From assembly GCA_021803645.1 (NCBI GenBank), contig JAJZLI010000013.1, positions 3,884-14,904 of the forward strand: 11,021 nucleotides of DNA, given 5' to 3'. The notes under the pieces are model-generated. The model had not been told where the DNA came from. It saw nothing but the letters and a program-made list of their open reading frames with translations, and searched no databases. The translations under genes and the position numbers were made by a program. Below are positions 1 to 6,344 of this stretch, one piece after another. The stretch comes from a bacterium. GTDB lineage: Bacteria > Patescibacteriota > Dojkabacteria > JAKAPS01 > JAJZLI01. The stretch's first letter is position 1. Every line of letters begins with the position of its first letter.

Positions 1-1
1 T

Positions 2-646
2 AAGACAACATCCAATGGAGGGATATTAGGATACCAAACATCTCCAGTAGGAGGAGGCAGTGGGGCATGGACACCACTTGCATATATAGGAATAAATGGG
101 AAATTTATAGCTGCAAATGGAGGTAGCTCCGCCTATTCTGTTGAGAGTACAAACCCAGTAAATGATGGAAGATGGCACAGCTTTACAATAGAACAAAACA
201 ATAGTAATACAACACTATATCTGTACATTGATGGAGTACTTCAAGGAAGTACATATGACCCTATAAGCCTCAATACATCACAAACTTACAATCAAATAGG
301 TGTTTCAGATACTTCTGGAGCATGGCCTGAAGGAAACGGAGGGTGGTTTTACTTTAAGGGTCAGCTTGCAGATATAGCAATATATAATACAGTACTAACA
401 CCAACACAGATAACAAATATCTATAATAGTATATTTCAATCAAATAACCCCTTATGTAATACTGATTTCATATCATCATCATATTATAGGCAGTTATCAA
501 CGACTCCAGTAGAAATTGCATCATATTCAGCAGAGACAATAAACCCTCAAACAGTAAATGTAGGATACCAAATTAATGTTGGGAATCTACAGGCAGCGGG
601 AGTGTATAACAATGTTATATCTTTCACAATAAGTGGGAACTTTTAA
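2..646 (+). CDS. LamG-domain (concanavalin A-like) surface protein, C-terminal part
   Basis: This frame is open from the left edge and ends at TAA 644-646, giving 214 visible residues; the start lies outside the window. Residues about 1-145 look like a LamG/concanavalin A-like lectin fold (LamG_3 type). The clues are GRWHSF (56-61), LYIDG (74-78), and FKGQLADIAIYN (118-129) followed by LTPTQI (132-137), the usual closing strand and helix. A Ser/Thr/Asn-rich linker follows, then a short beta-rich tail (about 168-214) with an AGVYNNVISFTI pattern like the terminal repeats of many secreted bacterial proteins. It has no C-terminal membrane segment or LPXTG signal. The protein is probably extracellular and may bind carbohydrate or other surface ligands; the ligand cannot be read from the sequence. 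The next gene starts 7 bases downstream on the same strand, so the two are likely co-transcribed. Confidence 0.8.
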   Translation, partial: KTTSNGGILGYQTSPVGGGSGAWTPLAYIGINGKFIAANGGSSAYSVESTNPVNDGRWHSFTIEQNNSNTTLYLYIDGVLQGSTYDPISLNTSQTYNQIGVSDTSGAWPEGNGGWFYFKGQLADIAIYNTVLTPTQITNIYNSIFQSNNPLCNTDFISSSYYRQLSTTPVEIASYSAETINPQTVNVGYQINVGNLQAAGVYNNVISFTISGNF

Positions 647-653
647 CTGAATT

Positions 654-1523
654 ATGAAAAAAATATTTTTATCTATACTACTAACGCTAATCATACTCAC
701 TGTTACATCACAAGTAGCTTATGCATCTGAGAGTATTAGGATCACCCCGGCATACATATCGTTACACGATAATGGAGGACAAAGTTCATACGAAAATCTA
801 TCTATATTTAATAAATCAACTCAATCCCTAAATCTAAACATAACTCCTGAGAAAATAACATACAATGGGAAAAAACTAATTTATACCCCTCGAAACAATG
901 ATATATTAAATATAGCAGGTTGGATTAATCTTTCAGAAAAGAACGTAAATATTTCTCCTCAAAGTACCATAAATGTTCCACTGACAATTAATGTTCCTAA
1001 AAATACACCCAATGGATCATACAACGGAGGAATACTAGTTTCAGTAACACAATCACAAAAAGGAAATATAACCATTAATGGAAATATAATTGTTAATGTC
1101 TTTATAAATATCGGCCCCTCTAAAGAAAAAATTAGCAACTTAAGTATTACTGTTAAAAAATATCCAAAGATAACATTTTCAAACAAAATACCAATATCAT
1201 ATGGGGTATATAATGGATCAGATTATAATAATGCATTTTTGAATAGCATATATGATAACGGAGTATTTAGCAAAAAAAAGATATCCGGGCCAAATCTAAT
1301 AAACATTCTTACAAAACAAGAAAGAAATGAAGTACAAACAATTCCACTTTATATAGGATACAACAAGATTAATATACACATACAGAATATAGGAAACAGT
1401 ACAACACAAGATTCATATATAACTATAGTGTATTTACCATACTATATTGTTATACCACTCATTATAATACTTGCTGCAATAGTATTCTTTATTATAAAAC
1501 GAAAAAAGCAACATGGAGATTAA
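654..1523 (+). CDS. DUF916-like membrane-anchored surface protein
   Basis: The product is 289 residues. Residues 1-24 form a signal peptide: a KK start, a hydrophobic core and an AYA cleavage site after A24. The ectodomain is rich in Asn, Ser, Thr and Ile. It begins with IRITPAYISL (28-37) and contains NVPLTINVPKNTPNGSYNGG (107-126), a pattern typical of the DUF916/WxLIP N-terminal Ig-like domain, in which a beta-sandwich ends in an 'N-G-x-Y-x-G-x-I' strand. A second beta-rich stretch covers about 160-258. One membrane helix (262-281) is followed by a KRKKQHGD tail, so the C-terminus should be cytoplasmic and the bulk outside the cell. In Gram-positive bacteria DUF916 proteins partner with WxL surface proteins; here the upstream LamG protein is the candidate partner. 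ATG 654 is well placed for the signal peptide, although no ribosome binding site is visible. The stop codon overlaps the end of the convergent methyltransferase gene by 4 bases. Confidence 0.75.
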   Translation: MKKIFLSILLTLIILTVTSQVAYASESIRITPAYISLHDNGGQSSYENLSIFNKSTQSLNLNITPEKITYNGKKLIYTPRNNDILNIAGWINLSEKNVNISPQSTINVPLTINVPKNTPNGSYNGGILVSVTQSQKGNITINGNIIVNVFINIGPSKEKISNLSITVKKYPKITFSNKIPISYGVYNGSDYNNAFLNSIYDNGVFSKKKISGPNLINILTKQERNEVQTIPLYIGYNKINIHIQNIGNSTTQDSYITIVYLPYYIVIPLIIILAAIVFFIIKRKKQHGD

Positions 1524-2386
1524 CCTTTAAAATTGTATATTCCACTATCCTTCTTATACGTAACTCCACAATTATGGCAAGATAATTTTTTCAAATCTCC
1601 CTTACATTTTGGGCAACAGAATATATCTTCAACATTTTCAATAACTTTATTATTCGTAATGTCTTTTTTGAGAGCATAAACAAGTATACTTGGGCCAAAA
1701 AGCGTTTTTTTAAAGATAGGTTGAAACGTTCTATCCAATAAAACAAGAAATTTCGTATTTAAAAATTTTTTAGCATACCCATTCCTAAAATTTGAAACAG
1801 AAAAATGTTTTTTTACAATGAATCCCGATTTCTTTAATATAGATTCTATATATTCATACTTAAAGTTAATAAAAATTTGGGAATCCTTCCATCCTTGACT
1901 ATCCTTCTTATGTGTCTGAAAATATAAATCAGTACTATTAAAATTTGGATCGAACATATGCTTTACCTTTGCAATAAAGTGATTTTTATTTGCAAACTCT
2001 AGTATAAGGTCATTATTGACAACCCTTGAGACTTCTTTTAAGGCATCAGAAGGATTCTCTATATGATGCATTAATCTAACGGACATTGCATGGTTAATAC
2101 TACTATCTTTAAAGGGGAGGTTATAAACATCAGCACATACTCTAATTAAATTTTTATCAGCATTTTTTAAATTTTTAATAGAATAATCCAATAATATTGG
2201 AAATTTAAAATTTTTATAAAGGTTAGATAAACGACCATATCCCCCACCTATATCCAAAAAAGAAGAATTGTCAGGAAAAATTAGTTCCTTTAAAAATACA
2301 ACTTCTGATAAATGCTCATATGATCTTCCTTTCCAATAATTACGATAGTCATAATTACTAGAATCATAATCTTGAACTTGCGTCAT
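1520..2386 (-). CDS. SAM-dependent methyltransferase with C-terminal zinc ribbon
   Basis: The product is 288 residues, a class I (Rossmann-fold) S-adenosylmethionine methyltransferase. Motif I is FLDIGGGYGRLS (43-54), the acidic ribose-binding residue is D67 in LLDYS, and ADVYNLPFKDSSI (85-97) matches the adenine-binding motif II/III region of the Methyltransf_11 type. LMHHIENPSDALKEVSRV (105-122) is the usual 'HhhxxP..hL.E..RVL' segment. A C-terminal Trm112-like zinc ribbon is visible: C258-x2-C261 and C270-x2-C273, ending in GIYNFKG. The substrate is unknown; similar proteins modify small molecules, quinones, rRNA/tRNA or proteins. It is the last gene of the rrf2-suf transcription unit, 20 bases after sufU, so it may be co-expressed with Fe-S assembly genes, but a role in that pathway is only suggested by position. 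No Shine-Dalgarno sequence precedes ATG 2386. Confidence 0.85.
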   Translation of the reverse strand: MTQVQDYDSSNYDYRNYWKGRSYEHLSEVVFLKELIFPDNSSFLDIGGGYGRLSNLYKNFKFPILLDYSIKNLKNADKNLIRVCADVYNLPFKDSSINHAMSVRLMHHIENPSDALKEVSRVVNNDLILEFANKNHFIAKVKHMFDPNFNSTDLYFQTHKKDSQGWKDSQIFINFKYEYIESILKKSGFIVKKHFSVSNFRNGYAKKFLNTKFLVLLDRTFQPIFKKTLFGPSILVYALKKDITNNKVIENVEDIFCCPKCKGDLKKLSCHNCGVTYKKDSGIYNFKG

Positions 2387-2406
2387 AGTTAGATGTAAGT
2401 GTATAT

Positions 2407-2781
2407 CTATTTTTCTGTAAGAGCAAGTTTTATTGTCTCAAAAGGAAGTTTTGCACATTTTAACCTTGTGGGGGATAGGGATACTCCAATAGAGCTATAA
2501 ATATCATCAAAAGATACTACATTCAAAATGTTACTCCAATTTTTACCTATCATATTCTCTGAAAGCACAGAAGTAAAAACTTGTGATATAACACAACCCT
2601 TTGCATCATATCCAACATCTTTAACAATATCATCTACAACATTTACATAAAAAGTAATAGAATCACCACATAATACATTTTCACCTTCCTGTTTTATGTT
2701 ATAAACATGAATATGCTTTTTATTTTTCTGATTTTTATAAGCTTCAATAATAAAAGATTGAAGCAAAGAATTGTTATCCAT
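2407..2781 (-). CDS. sufU: SufU/IscU-family Fe-S scaffold or sulfur-transfer protein
   Basis: The product is 124 residues of the NifU_N/IscU fold. The three conserved cysteines and the Asp are present: C38-G-D40 (VLCGDSI), C63 (AKGCVISQ) and C109 (RLKCAKLPFET). The residue before the last cysteine is Lys (R-x-K-C-A-x-L), as in SufU proteins; classic IscU has His there. In Bacillus SufU these residues bind zinc and the protein accepts persulfide sulfur from SufS, while IscU builds clusters on them. The C63-C109 spacing is 46 residues, close to IscU (about 43) and shorter than Bacillus SufU (about 62), so the typical SufU insertion is largely absent. The gene lies 4 bases downstream of sufS, which fits a SufS partner. 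Whether it acts as sulfur shuttle or true scaffold is open, and matters because sufB is not here. Confidence 0.88.
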   Translation of the reverse strand: MDNNSLLQSFIIEAYKNQKNKKHIHVYNIKQEGENVLCGDSITFYVNVVDDIVKDVGYDAKGCVISQVFTSVLSENMIGKNWSNILNVVSFDDIYSSIGVSLSPTRLKCAKLPFETIKLALTEK

Positions 2782-2785
2782 TAAA

Positions 2786-3979
2786 TTATTTAAAATAACT
2801 AACTATTTTATCTAAAGAAGATACTAATTTGTCAATATCAGATTTATCGTTATAGATTTGCAAACTACACCTTGTAAGAGAAGAAACACCAAGTGAAGAC
2901 ATAAGTATTTGAGCACAATGATGTCCTGCTCTAACAGCTATATTGTTTTCATTAAGAAGAGTAGCAATATCATGAGGGTGGATACCATTTATATCAAAAG
3001 AAACAATCCCTGAAAGATTTCCTTCACCATAAATACGAAGGCCTTTAATACCTTTCAGTTTTTTTACAGCATATGAATGTAAATCTTTTATGTAACTTGA
3101 TATATTGTTAATACCTATATTCTCTATATAATCAATTGAGTTTGAAAACACGGAAACATCTGCAAAATTCTGAGTTCCTGCCTCAAATTTAAAAGGAGAA
3201 TCTTTAAATACGACATCATCTTTTGTAACAGAAGATATCATCTCTCCTCCCCCAAATATTGGTTCAAGCTCAGATAAAATTTCATTCTTTCCATACAGTA
3301 TACCGACTCCTGTAGGTCCAAACATTTTGTGTGCAGAGAAAACATAAAAGTCACAATCAAGTAATTTAAGATCCACCTTCATATGAGATACAGCTTGTGC
3401 ACCATCTACAATTACAGTACATCCAATTTTATGTGCCATATTTGATATATATGAGATGTCGTTTACACTTCCTAAAACATTGGAAACATGAGTAATAGAT
3501 AAAATTTTAGGCTTAAATTCCAAAAATTTATCTAAATCTTTTAGTTTTCCATCCTTTGAAATTGGAACATACTCGATATTAAAACCAATATTTTTAGAGA
3601 GTATTTGCCATGGAACAATATTAGAATGATGTTCCATCTCTGTAAGAAGAACAAGATCTCCCTTTTTGAGTTTATTTTTTGCATAAGCATAGACTATAAA
3701 GTTAATCCCATCAGTTGTACCTTTTGTGAAAACAATTTCAGAGGATGAAACATTTAAAAAATCAGCTACTCTAGATCTAGTCTTTTCATAAAGCTCTGTG
3801 GATTCCTCAGACAATTTATAGATACCCCTGTAGATATTTGCATTATATTTTTCATAAAATTCTTTTAATTTACTAATAACAATCTGTGGTTTTTGGCTTG
3901 TAGCAGCACTATCAAGGTATACAAGGTCAAATCCATTGAACTTTGTATTTGTGAATATAGGAAAATCTTTTTTATACAT
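2786..3979 (-). CDS. sufS: SufS-type cysteine desulfurase (group II)
   Basis: The product is 397 residues, within a few residues of typical SufS (about 406). It is a PLP-dependent class V aminotransferase-fold enzyme that converts L-cysteine to alanine and loads sulfur as a persulfide on its own cysteine. Visible residues are YLDSAATSQKP (21-31), GTTDGIN (87-93), EMEHHSN (114-120) with the PLP-stacking His H118, VDGAQA (191-196) with D192 and Q195 contacting PLP, and SAHKMFGPTGVG (215-226) with the Schiff-base lysine K218. RAGHHCAQ (350-357) carries the catalytic C355 in the short-loop context of group II enzymes. FEAGTQN (265-271) is also conserved. The gene sits between sufC (5-base gap) and sufU (4-base gap), so the three should be translated from one message. 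ATG 3979 gives the expected N-terminus; no Shine-Dalgarno sequence is visible. Confidence 0.95.
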   Translation of the reverse strand: MYKKDFPIFTNTKFNGFDLVYLDSAATSQKPQIVISKLKEFYEKYNANIYRGIYKLSEESTELYEKTRSRVADFLNVSSSEIVFTKGTTDGINFIVYAYAKNKLKKGDLVLLTEMEHHSNIVPWQILSKNIGFNIEYVPISKDGKLKDLDKFLEFKPKILSITHVSNVLGSVNDISYISNMAHKIGCTVIVDGAQAVSHMKVDLKLLDCDFYVFSAHKMFGPTGVGILYGKNEILSELEPIFGGGEMISSVTKDDVVFKDSPFKFEAGTQNFADVSVFSNSIDYIENIGINNISSYIKDLHSYAVKKLKGIKGLRIYGEGNLSGIVSFDINGIHPHDIATLLNENNIAVRAGHHCAQILMSSLGVSSLTRCSLQIYNDKSDIDKLVSSLDKIVSYFK

Positions 3980-3984
3980 AAAAA

Positions 3985-4719
3985 TTATATAACAGATTTA
4001 TAACCACCATTTTCGAGTATTTCAGCAAGAGAGATATCTCCACTTCTTACAATCTTACCAGAATGCATTATATGCACACTATCAACATTAATTTTCTGCA
4101 GTATTCTTATATGGTGAGTGATTACAAGAAAACTCATCCCTTCCTTCTTTAATTTATTAATACCAGAAGACAGTAAAGATAGACTGTCAATATCAACTCC
4201 TGAATCTACTTCATCCAATATTGCAAGCTTCGGTTTTAATACAGCAATCTGTAACAGTTCTATTCTTTTCTTTTCCCCTCCAGAAAAGCCAACATTCAAG
4301 TTTCTATTAAGAAAGGAATCCTTTATGCCAAATTCTTTTGCAATATTTTTTAAATCTCTAATAAATGTAAATATGGATATTTCTTTTTTAAACTTTGCCT
4401 TATATGCAGCATAAAGAAAACTACCAACATTAACACCTGGTATTTCAATAGGGTGCTGAAAAGCAAGAAATAGCCCCTTTAGGGACCTTTCATGAACTTC
4501 AAGGTTACTCATATCCTCATTATCAAAAAGTATAGTTCCTGACTTAATATTAAGTGAGGGAGAACCCATTAGAGAAAGTGCCAATGTACTCTTACCTGAA
4601 CCATTAGGTCCCATAATTGCGGCAATTTCTCCTTTGTTAACAGAAAGATTAACTCCATTTAATATATGAGTATCATCTGCATCAACAAATAGGTTTTTAA
4701 TTTCAAGTATTTTCTGCAT
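3985..4719 (-). CDS. sufC: SufC, Fe-S cluster assembly ABC-type ATPase
   Basis: The product is 244 residues, the usual SufC length (about 248). SufC is a cytoplasmic ABC ATPase with no membrane partner; it powers cluster assembly on SufB/SufD. Walker A is GPNGSGKST (38-46), the Q-loop region is LFLAFQHPIEIPGV (83-96), a SufC hallmark, the signature is SGGEKKR (146-152), Walker B is LAILDEVDSGVDID (165-178), and the H-loop is ITHH (200-203). The family consensus after Walker B is SGLDID, so Val replaces Leu here. The start overlaps the end of rrf2 by 17 bases, pointing to translational coupling. The partners SufB and SufD, normally encoded next to sufC, are absent from this operon and from the window. 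The Q-loop and Walker B context make another ABC family unlikely. Confidence 0.93.
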   Translation of the reverse strand: MQKILEIKNLFVDADDTHILNGVNLSVNKGEIAAIMGPNGSGKSTLALSLMGSPSLNIKSGTILFDNEDMSNLEVHERSLKGLFLAFQHPIEIPGVNVGSFLYAAYKAKFKKEISIFTFIRDLKNIAKEFGIKDSFLNRNLNVGFSGGEKKRIELLQIAVLKPKLAILDEVDSGVDIDSLSLLSSGINKLKKEGMSFLVITHHIRILQKINVDSVHIMHSGKIVRSGDISLAEILENGGYKSVI

Positions 4720-5101
4720 AAATTAAATCTTTTACTTTAATATGATCAAGCCGCTCAATTATCTCATTATTTATCTTTTCTAAAATTTTGCGACTTCGAC
4801 AAAAAGAAGATTTATCACAAGTTGAATGCATACACAATGTCATAGCTAGATTAAACCCAGAAGCCTCAATTACATTTTTAACAGAGATGTCGTTTACTGG
4901 TCGTGCAATCTTATATCCACCCCGAATTCCTTCCTTACTTAAAATAAGCCCTCCTTTTGAAAGAGAGTAAAGAATATTACGAGTAAACGAAAGTGGTATT
5001 TTTGTCTTTTGAGAAATTTCCCTCAAAGATACCCACCCTTCTTGGCTTGCTATTTCCAAGATTATAAGCAGACTGTAATCTGCTTTCCTTGTTAAATGCA
5101 T
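4703..5101 (-). CDS. Rrf2/IscR-family transcriptional regulator with three cysteines
   Basis: The product is 132 residues. It begins MHLTRKADYSLLIILEIA, the canonical Rrf2 start, followed by a winged helix-turn-helix: VSLREISQKTKIP (24-36) and SFTRNILYSLSKGGLI (38-53), with the wing GIRGGYKIARP (58-68). The C-terminal part has C90, C95 and C101 (LCMHSTCDKSSFC), corresponding to the Fe-S ligands of IscR (C92, C98, C104). A labile [2Fe-2S] or [4Fe-4S] cluster is therefore likely, allowing it to sense Fe-S status. As first gene of the suf operon it is probably the local, possibly autoregulatory, repressor. It is divergent from the 2H phosphoesterase gene across a 102-base region with a palindrome. 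A TATAAA box ends 12 bases before ATG 5101, so the transcript may have almost no leader. Exact membership (IscR, SufR-like, CymR) is not settled. Confidence 0.9.
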   Translation of the reverse strand: MHLTRKADYSLLIILEIASQEGWVSLREISQKTKIPLSFTRNILYSLSKGGLILSKEGIRGGYKIARPVNDISVKNVIEASGFNLAMTLCMHSTCDKSSFCRSRKILEKINNEIIERLDHIKVKDLIYAENT

Positions 5102-5113
5102 ATAACTTATTCT

Positions 5114-5119
5114 TTTATA
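5114..5119 (-). promoter_or_regulatory. candidate -10 box for rrf2-suf operon
   Basis: The minus strand reads TATAAA here, with 12 bases between the box and ATG 5101. Initiation about 7 bases downstream would give a leader of only a few bases. No convincing -35 box lies 16-18 bases upstream (the minus strand reads ACTCCT at 5137-5142), so the call is weak; an activator or repressor may act here. Confidence 0.35.
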
Positions 5120-5162
5120 GTATCAGTTTAACAAAGAGGAGTATATCATAATTGTGGCAGTT

Positions 5163-5174
5163 TTGTATATACAA
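5163..5174. promoter_or_regulatory. 12-base perfect palindrome, candidate operator
   Basis: TTGTATATACAA is its own reverse complement and fully covers the -35 box of the rightward promoter in the rrf2/2H intergenic region. A protein bound here would block transcription of the 2H gene. It is a candidate site for the Rrf2 protein encoded next to it, but it does not match the published IscR type 1 consensus, and AT-rich 12-base palindromes also arise by chance. Confidence 0.35.
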
Positions 5175-5191
5175 TAGAAAAGGGATATAAT
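5163..5191 (+). promoter_or_regulatory. sigma70-like promoter for the 2H phosphoesterase gene
   Basis: TTGTAT (5163-5168) and a perfect TATAAT (5186-5191) are separated by 17 bases, the optimal sigma70 spacing. Only 12 bases lie between the -10 box and ATG 5204, so the transcript would start about 5-7 bases before the start codon and be effectively leaderless. There is no Shine-Dalgarno sequence. This is the best promoter in the window. Confidence 0.7.
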
Positions 5192-5203
5192 CAAAAAAAA
5201 TTA

Positions 5204-5848
5204 ATGGAAACTGTTACTTTAGAAAGAGAGGCTCCACGTTCAAGAGGAAAAAAAAGGTTATATATATCCTCAGTGCCCAAACGAAAAAGCTTAAAAACAA
5301 TACAAGGAATACAAGCACTCATTGGGAGTATAAACCCTAATTTCATGCCTTATCCTTGGAACAGGATACACATGACAGTATTTCATTTTGGAAACCCAAT
5401 GTATGTATTTGATTCAATCAGGAAACAAGCATCACCCAATATTAGTATTGAAGAGTACAGAAATATGTTATCTTCTCTGACACAAACATATCGTGTAATA
5501 ACTCATAAAATAGGAAATTTCTCAGTTACGCCACAGGAACTAGATTATTTTGGTAGATATGTTGTTGTAAAGATAAAAGCTCCACTATCATTCATGAAAA
5601 TAAGAGATCATTTGAGTATAGCTACTCAAGTATACCTAAGATACTTGGGAGTAGATGATGTATGCTCATTTTGTTATAAAAGCCAAGATTTATGGACAGT
5701 ACCAAGAGAAACATATAATCCACATATCACGTTAGGAACCATAGATCAAAATAATACAGATATACCACAAATTAATGGTATCAGCATACCAGAAGGTGTA
5801 GATATACAAATGTCACATCCATATACCTATGAGGGAGAAATAATCTAA
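5204..5848 (+). CDS. 2H phosphoesterase family protein (LigT/2'-5' RNA ligase-like)
   Basis: The product is 214 residues. It carries the two H-x-T motifs that define the 2H phosphoesterase superfamily: H56-M-T58 in RIHMTVFHFG and H174-I-T176 in YNPHITLGT. The spacing of 118 residues fits the two-lobed fold in which both His/Thr pairs face one active site. Family members act on 2'-5' or cyclic phosphodiester bonds in RNA or nucleotides (LigT/ThpR, 1',2'-cyclic phosphodiesterase, bacterial mimics of tRNA-ligase steps). The exact substrate here is unknown. The basic N-terminus (RSRGKKR, 12-18, and KRKS, 26-29) would suit an RNA substrate. The gene is divergent from rrf2 and convergent with the ferredoxin gene (4-base overlap of ends). 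Its strong promoter and a palindrome lie directly upstream. It stands as a single-gene unit between two Fe-S gene clusters. Confidence 0.75.
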   Translation: METVTLEREAPRSRGKKRLYISSVPKRKSLKTIQGIQALIGSINPNFMPYPWNRIHMTVFHFGNPMYVFDSIRKQASPNISIEEYRNMLSSLTQTYRVITHKIGNFSVTPQELDYFGRYVVVKIKAPLSFMKIRDHLSIATQVYLRYLGVDDVCSFCYKSQDLWTVPRETYNPHITLGTIDQNNTDIPQINGISIPEGVDIQMSHPYTYEGEII

Positions 5849-6102
5849 GGCCAAATCTGATTACCTTCATCATCTTTAAGTATAATAGCTAATGTAGGAC
5901 AACTCATCGCAGCCTCAAGTATAGTATCATAATCATCAACCTCATCAGCATACACATATGCTTTTGCATTCTCATCAAGCTTAAAAGTAGCAGGAGCAAT
6001 AGAAATACAACTTGCAGCTCCAATACAAAGATCTTTATCAATATAAATACGTATTCTTTTAGAATCTTTTGTTTTTAAAGTAGAATTATCCTTTGGATTC
6101 AT
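5845..6102 (-). CDS. small single-cluster ferredoxin with CxxAxxC motif
   Basis: The product is 85 residues, a small electron-transfer protein of the single-cluster ferredoxin type (Fer4_13/Fer4_19-like). The binding region is DLCIGAASCISIAP (24-37) plus SCP (67-69). Cysteines are C26, C32 and C68 only: the middle Cys of the usual CxxCxxC is Ala29. This resembles [3Fe-4S] ferredoxins that serve cytochromes P450, or [4Fe-4S] ferredoxins with a non-Cys fourth ligand. The protein is acidic after the first motif (KLDENAKAYVYADEVDDYD, 41-59), as expected for docking to redox partners. An 18-residue polar, Lys-rich N-terminal extension precedes the fold. Its start lies inside the end of the nfu gene (17-base overlap), so translation is probably coupled and the Nfu protein may mature it. 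The redox partner is unknown. Confidence 0.85.
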   Translation of the reverse strand: MNPKDNSTLKTKDSKRIRIYIDKDLCIGAASCISIAPATFKLDENAKAYVYADEVDDYDTILEAAMSCPTLAIILKDDEGNQIWP

Positions 6103-6322
6103 TCTCTAACGCTTTTACTTCTTTAACTTCAGGAAATTCGTCCATTAAAATCTGCTCTATACCACCTTTAAGTGTAACAGCACTAAGAGAACAACCAACA
6201 CAGGCACCAACCATCTCTACTGTAACAACATGATCTTTATATCCAATAAATTTAACATCCCCCCCATGAGAGAATAAAAATGGACGAATTTCATTTAACA
6301 CATTCTCTATTTTTCTTTTCAT
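6086..6322 (-). CDS. Nfu-type Fe-S cluster carrier (NifU C-terminal domain)
   Basis: The product is 78 residues and consists of just the NifU C-terminal domain. It begins with an IENVLNEIRPFL helix (5-16), then HGGDVKFIGY (19-28), then the cluster motif GACVGCSLSAVTLKGGIEQ (39-57) with C41-x2-C44. Two such proteins bridge a [4Fe-4S] cluster through these cysteines and hand it to target enzymes. It lacks the N-terminal IscU-like and A-type domains of larger Nfu proteins. It overlaps the ferredoxin gene by 17 bases, and the suf genes lie about 1 kb away on the same strand, so it is a likely late-acting carrier for this pathway. Glycines 20-21 and the first base of codon D22 form a seven-G run (complement at 6259-6265). 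ATG 6322 is preceded by an extended -10 box and no Shine-Dalgarno sequence. Confidence 0.92.
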   Translation of the reverse strand: MKRKIENVLNEIRPFLFSHGGDVKFIGYKDHVVTVEMVGACVGCSLSAVTLKGGIEQILMDEFPEVKEVKALENESKG

Positions 6323-6333
6323 AACAATAACAA

Positions 6334-6342
6334 ATTATAACA
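6334..6342 (-). promoter_or_regulatory. extended -10 promoter for nfu-ferredoxin
   Basis: The minus strand reads TGTTATAAT, an extended -10 (TGnTATAAT), with 11 bases between it and ATG 6322. A weak -35 (TTGTAA, 6355-6360) is 15 bases upstream, inside the 3' end of the pilin gene; extended -10 promoters often need no -35. Initiation would leave about 4-6 bases of leader. It allows nfu-fdx to be expressed independently of the pilin gene. Confidence 0.55.
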
Positions 6343-6344
6343 CA

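Noticed and set aside
4118..4414. Plus-strand open frame opposite sufC
   Set aside because: It is antisense to the Walker B and signature motifs of an intact sufC, has no promoter, and shows no recognisable domain.
5066..5085. Dyad AAGCAGA / TCTGCTT in the first codons of rrf2
   Set aside because: It could be an intragenic operator, but it encodes the conserved KADYSL segment and 7-base arms are common by chance; kept only as a secondary site to test with the 5163 palindrome.
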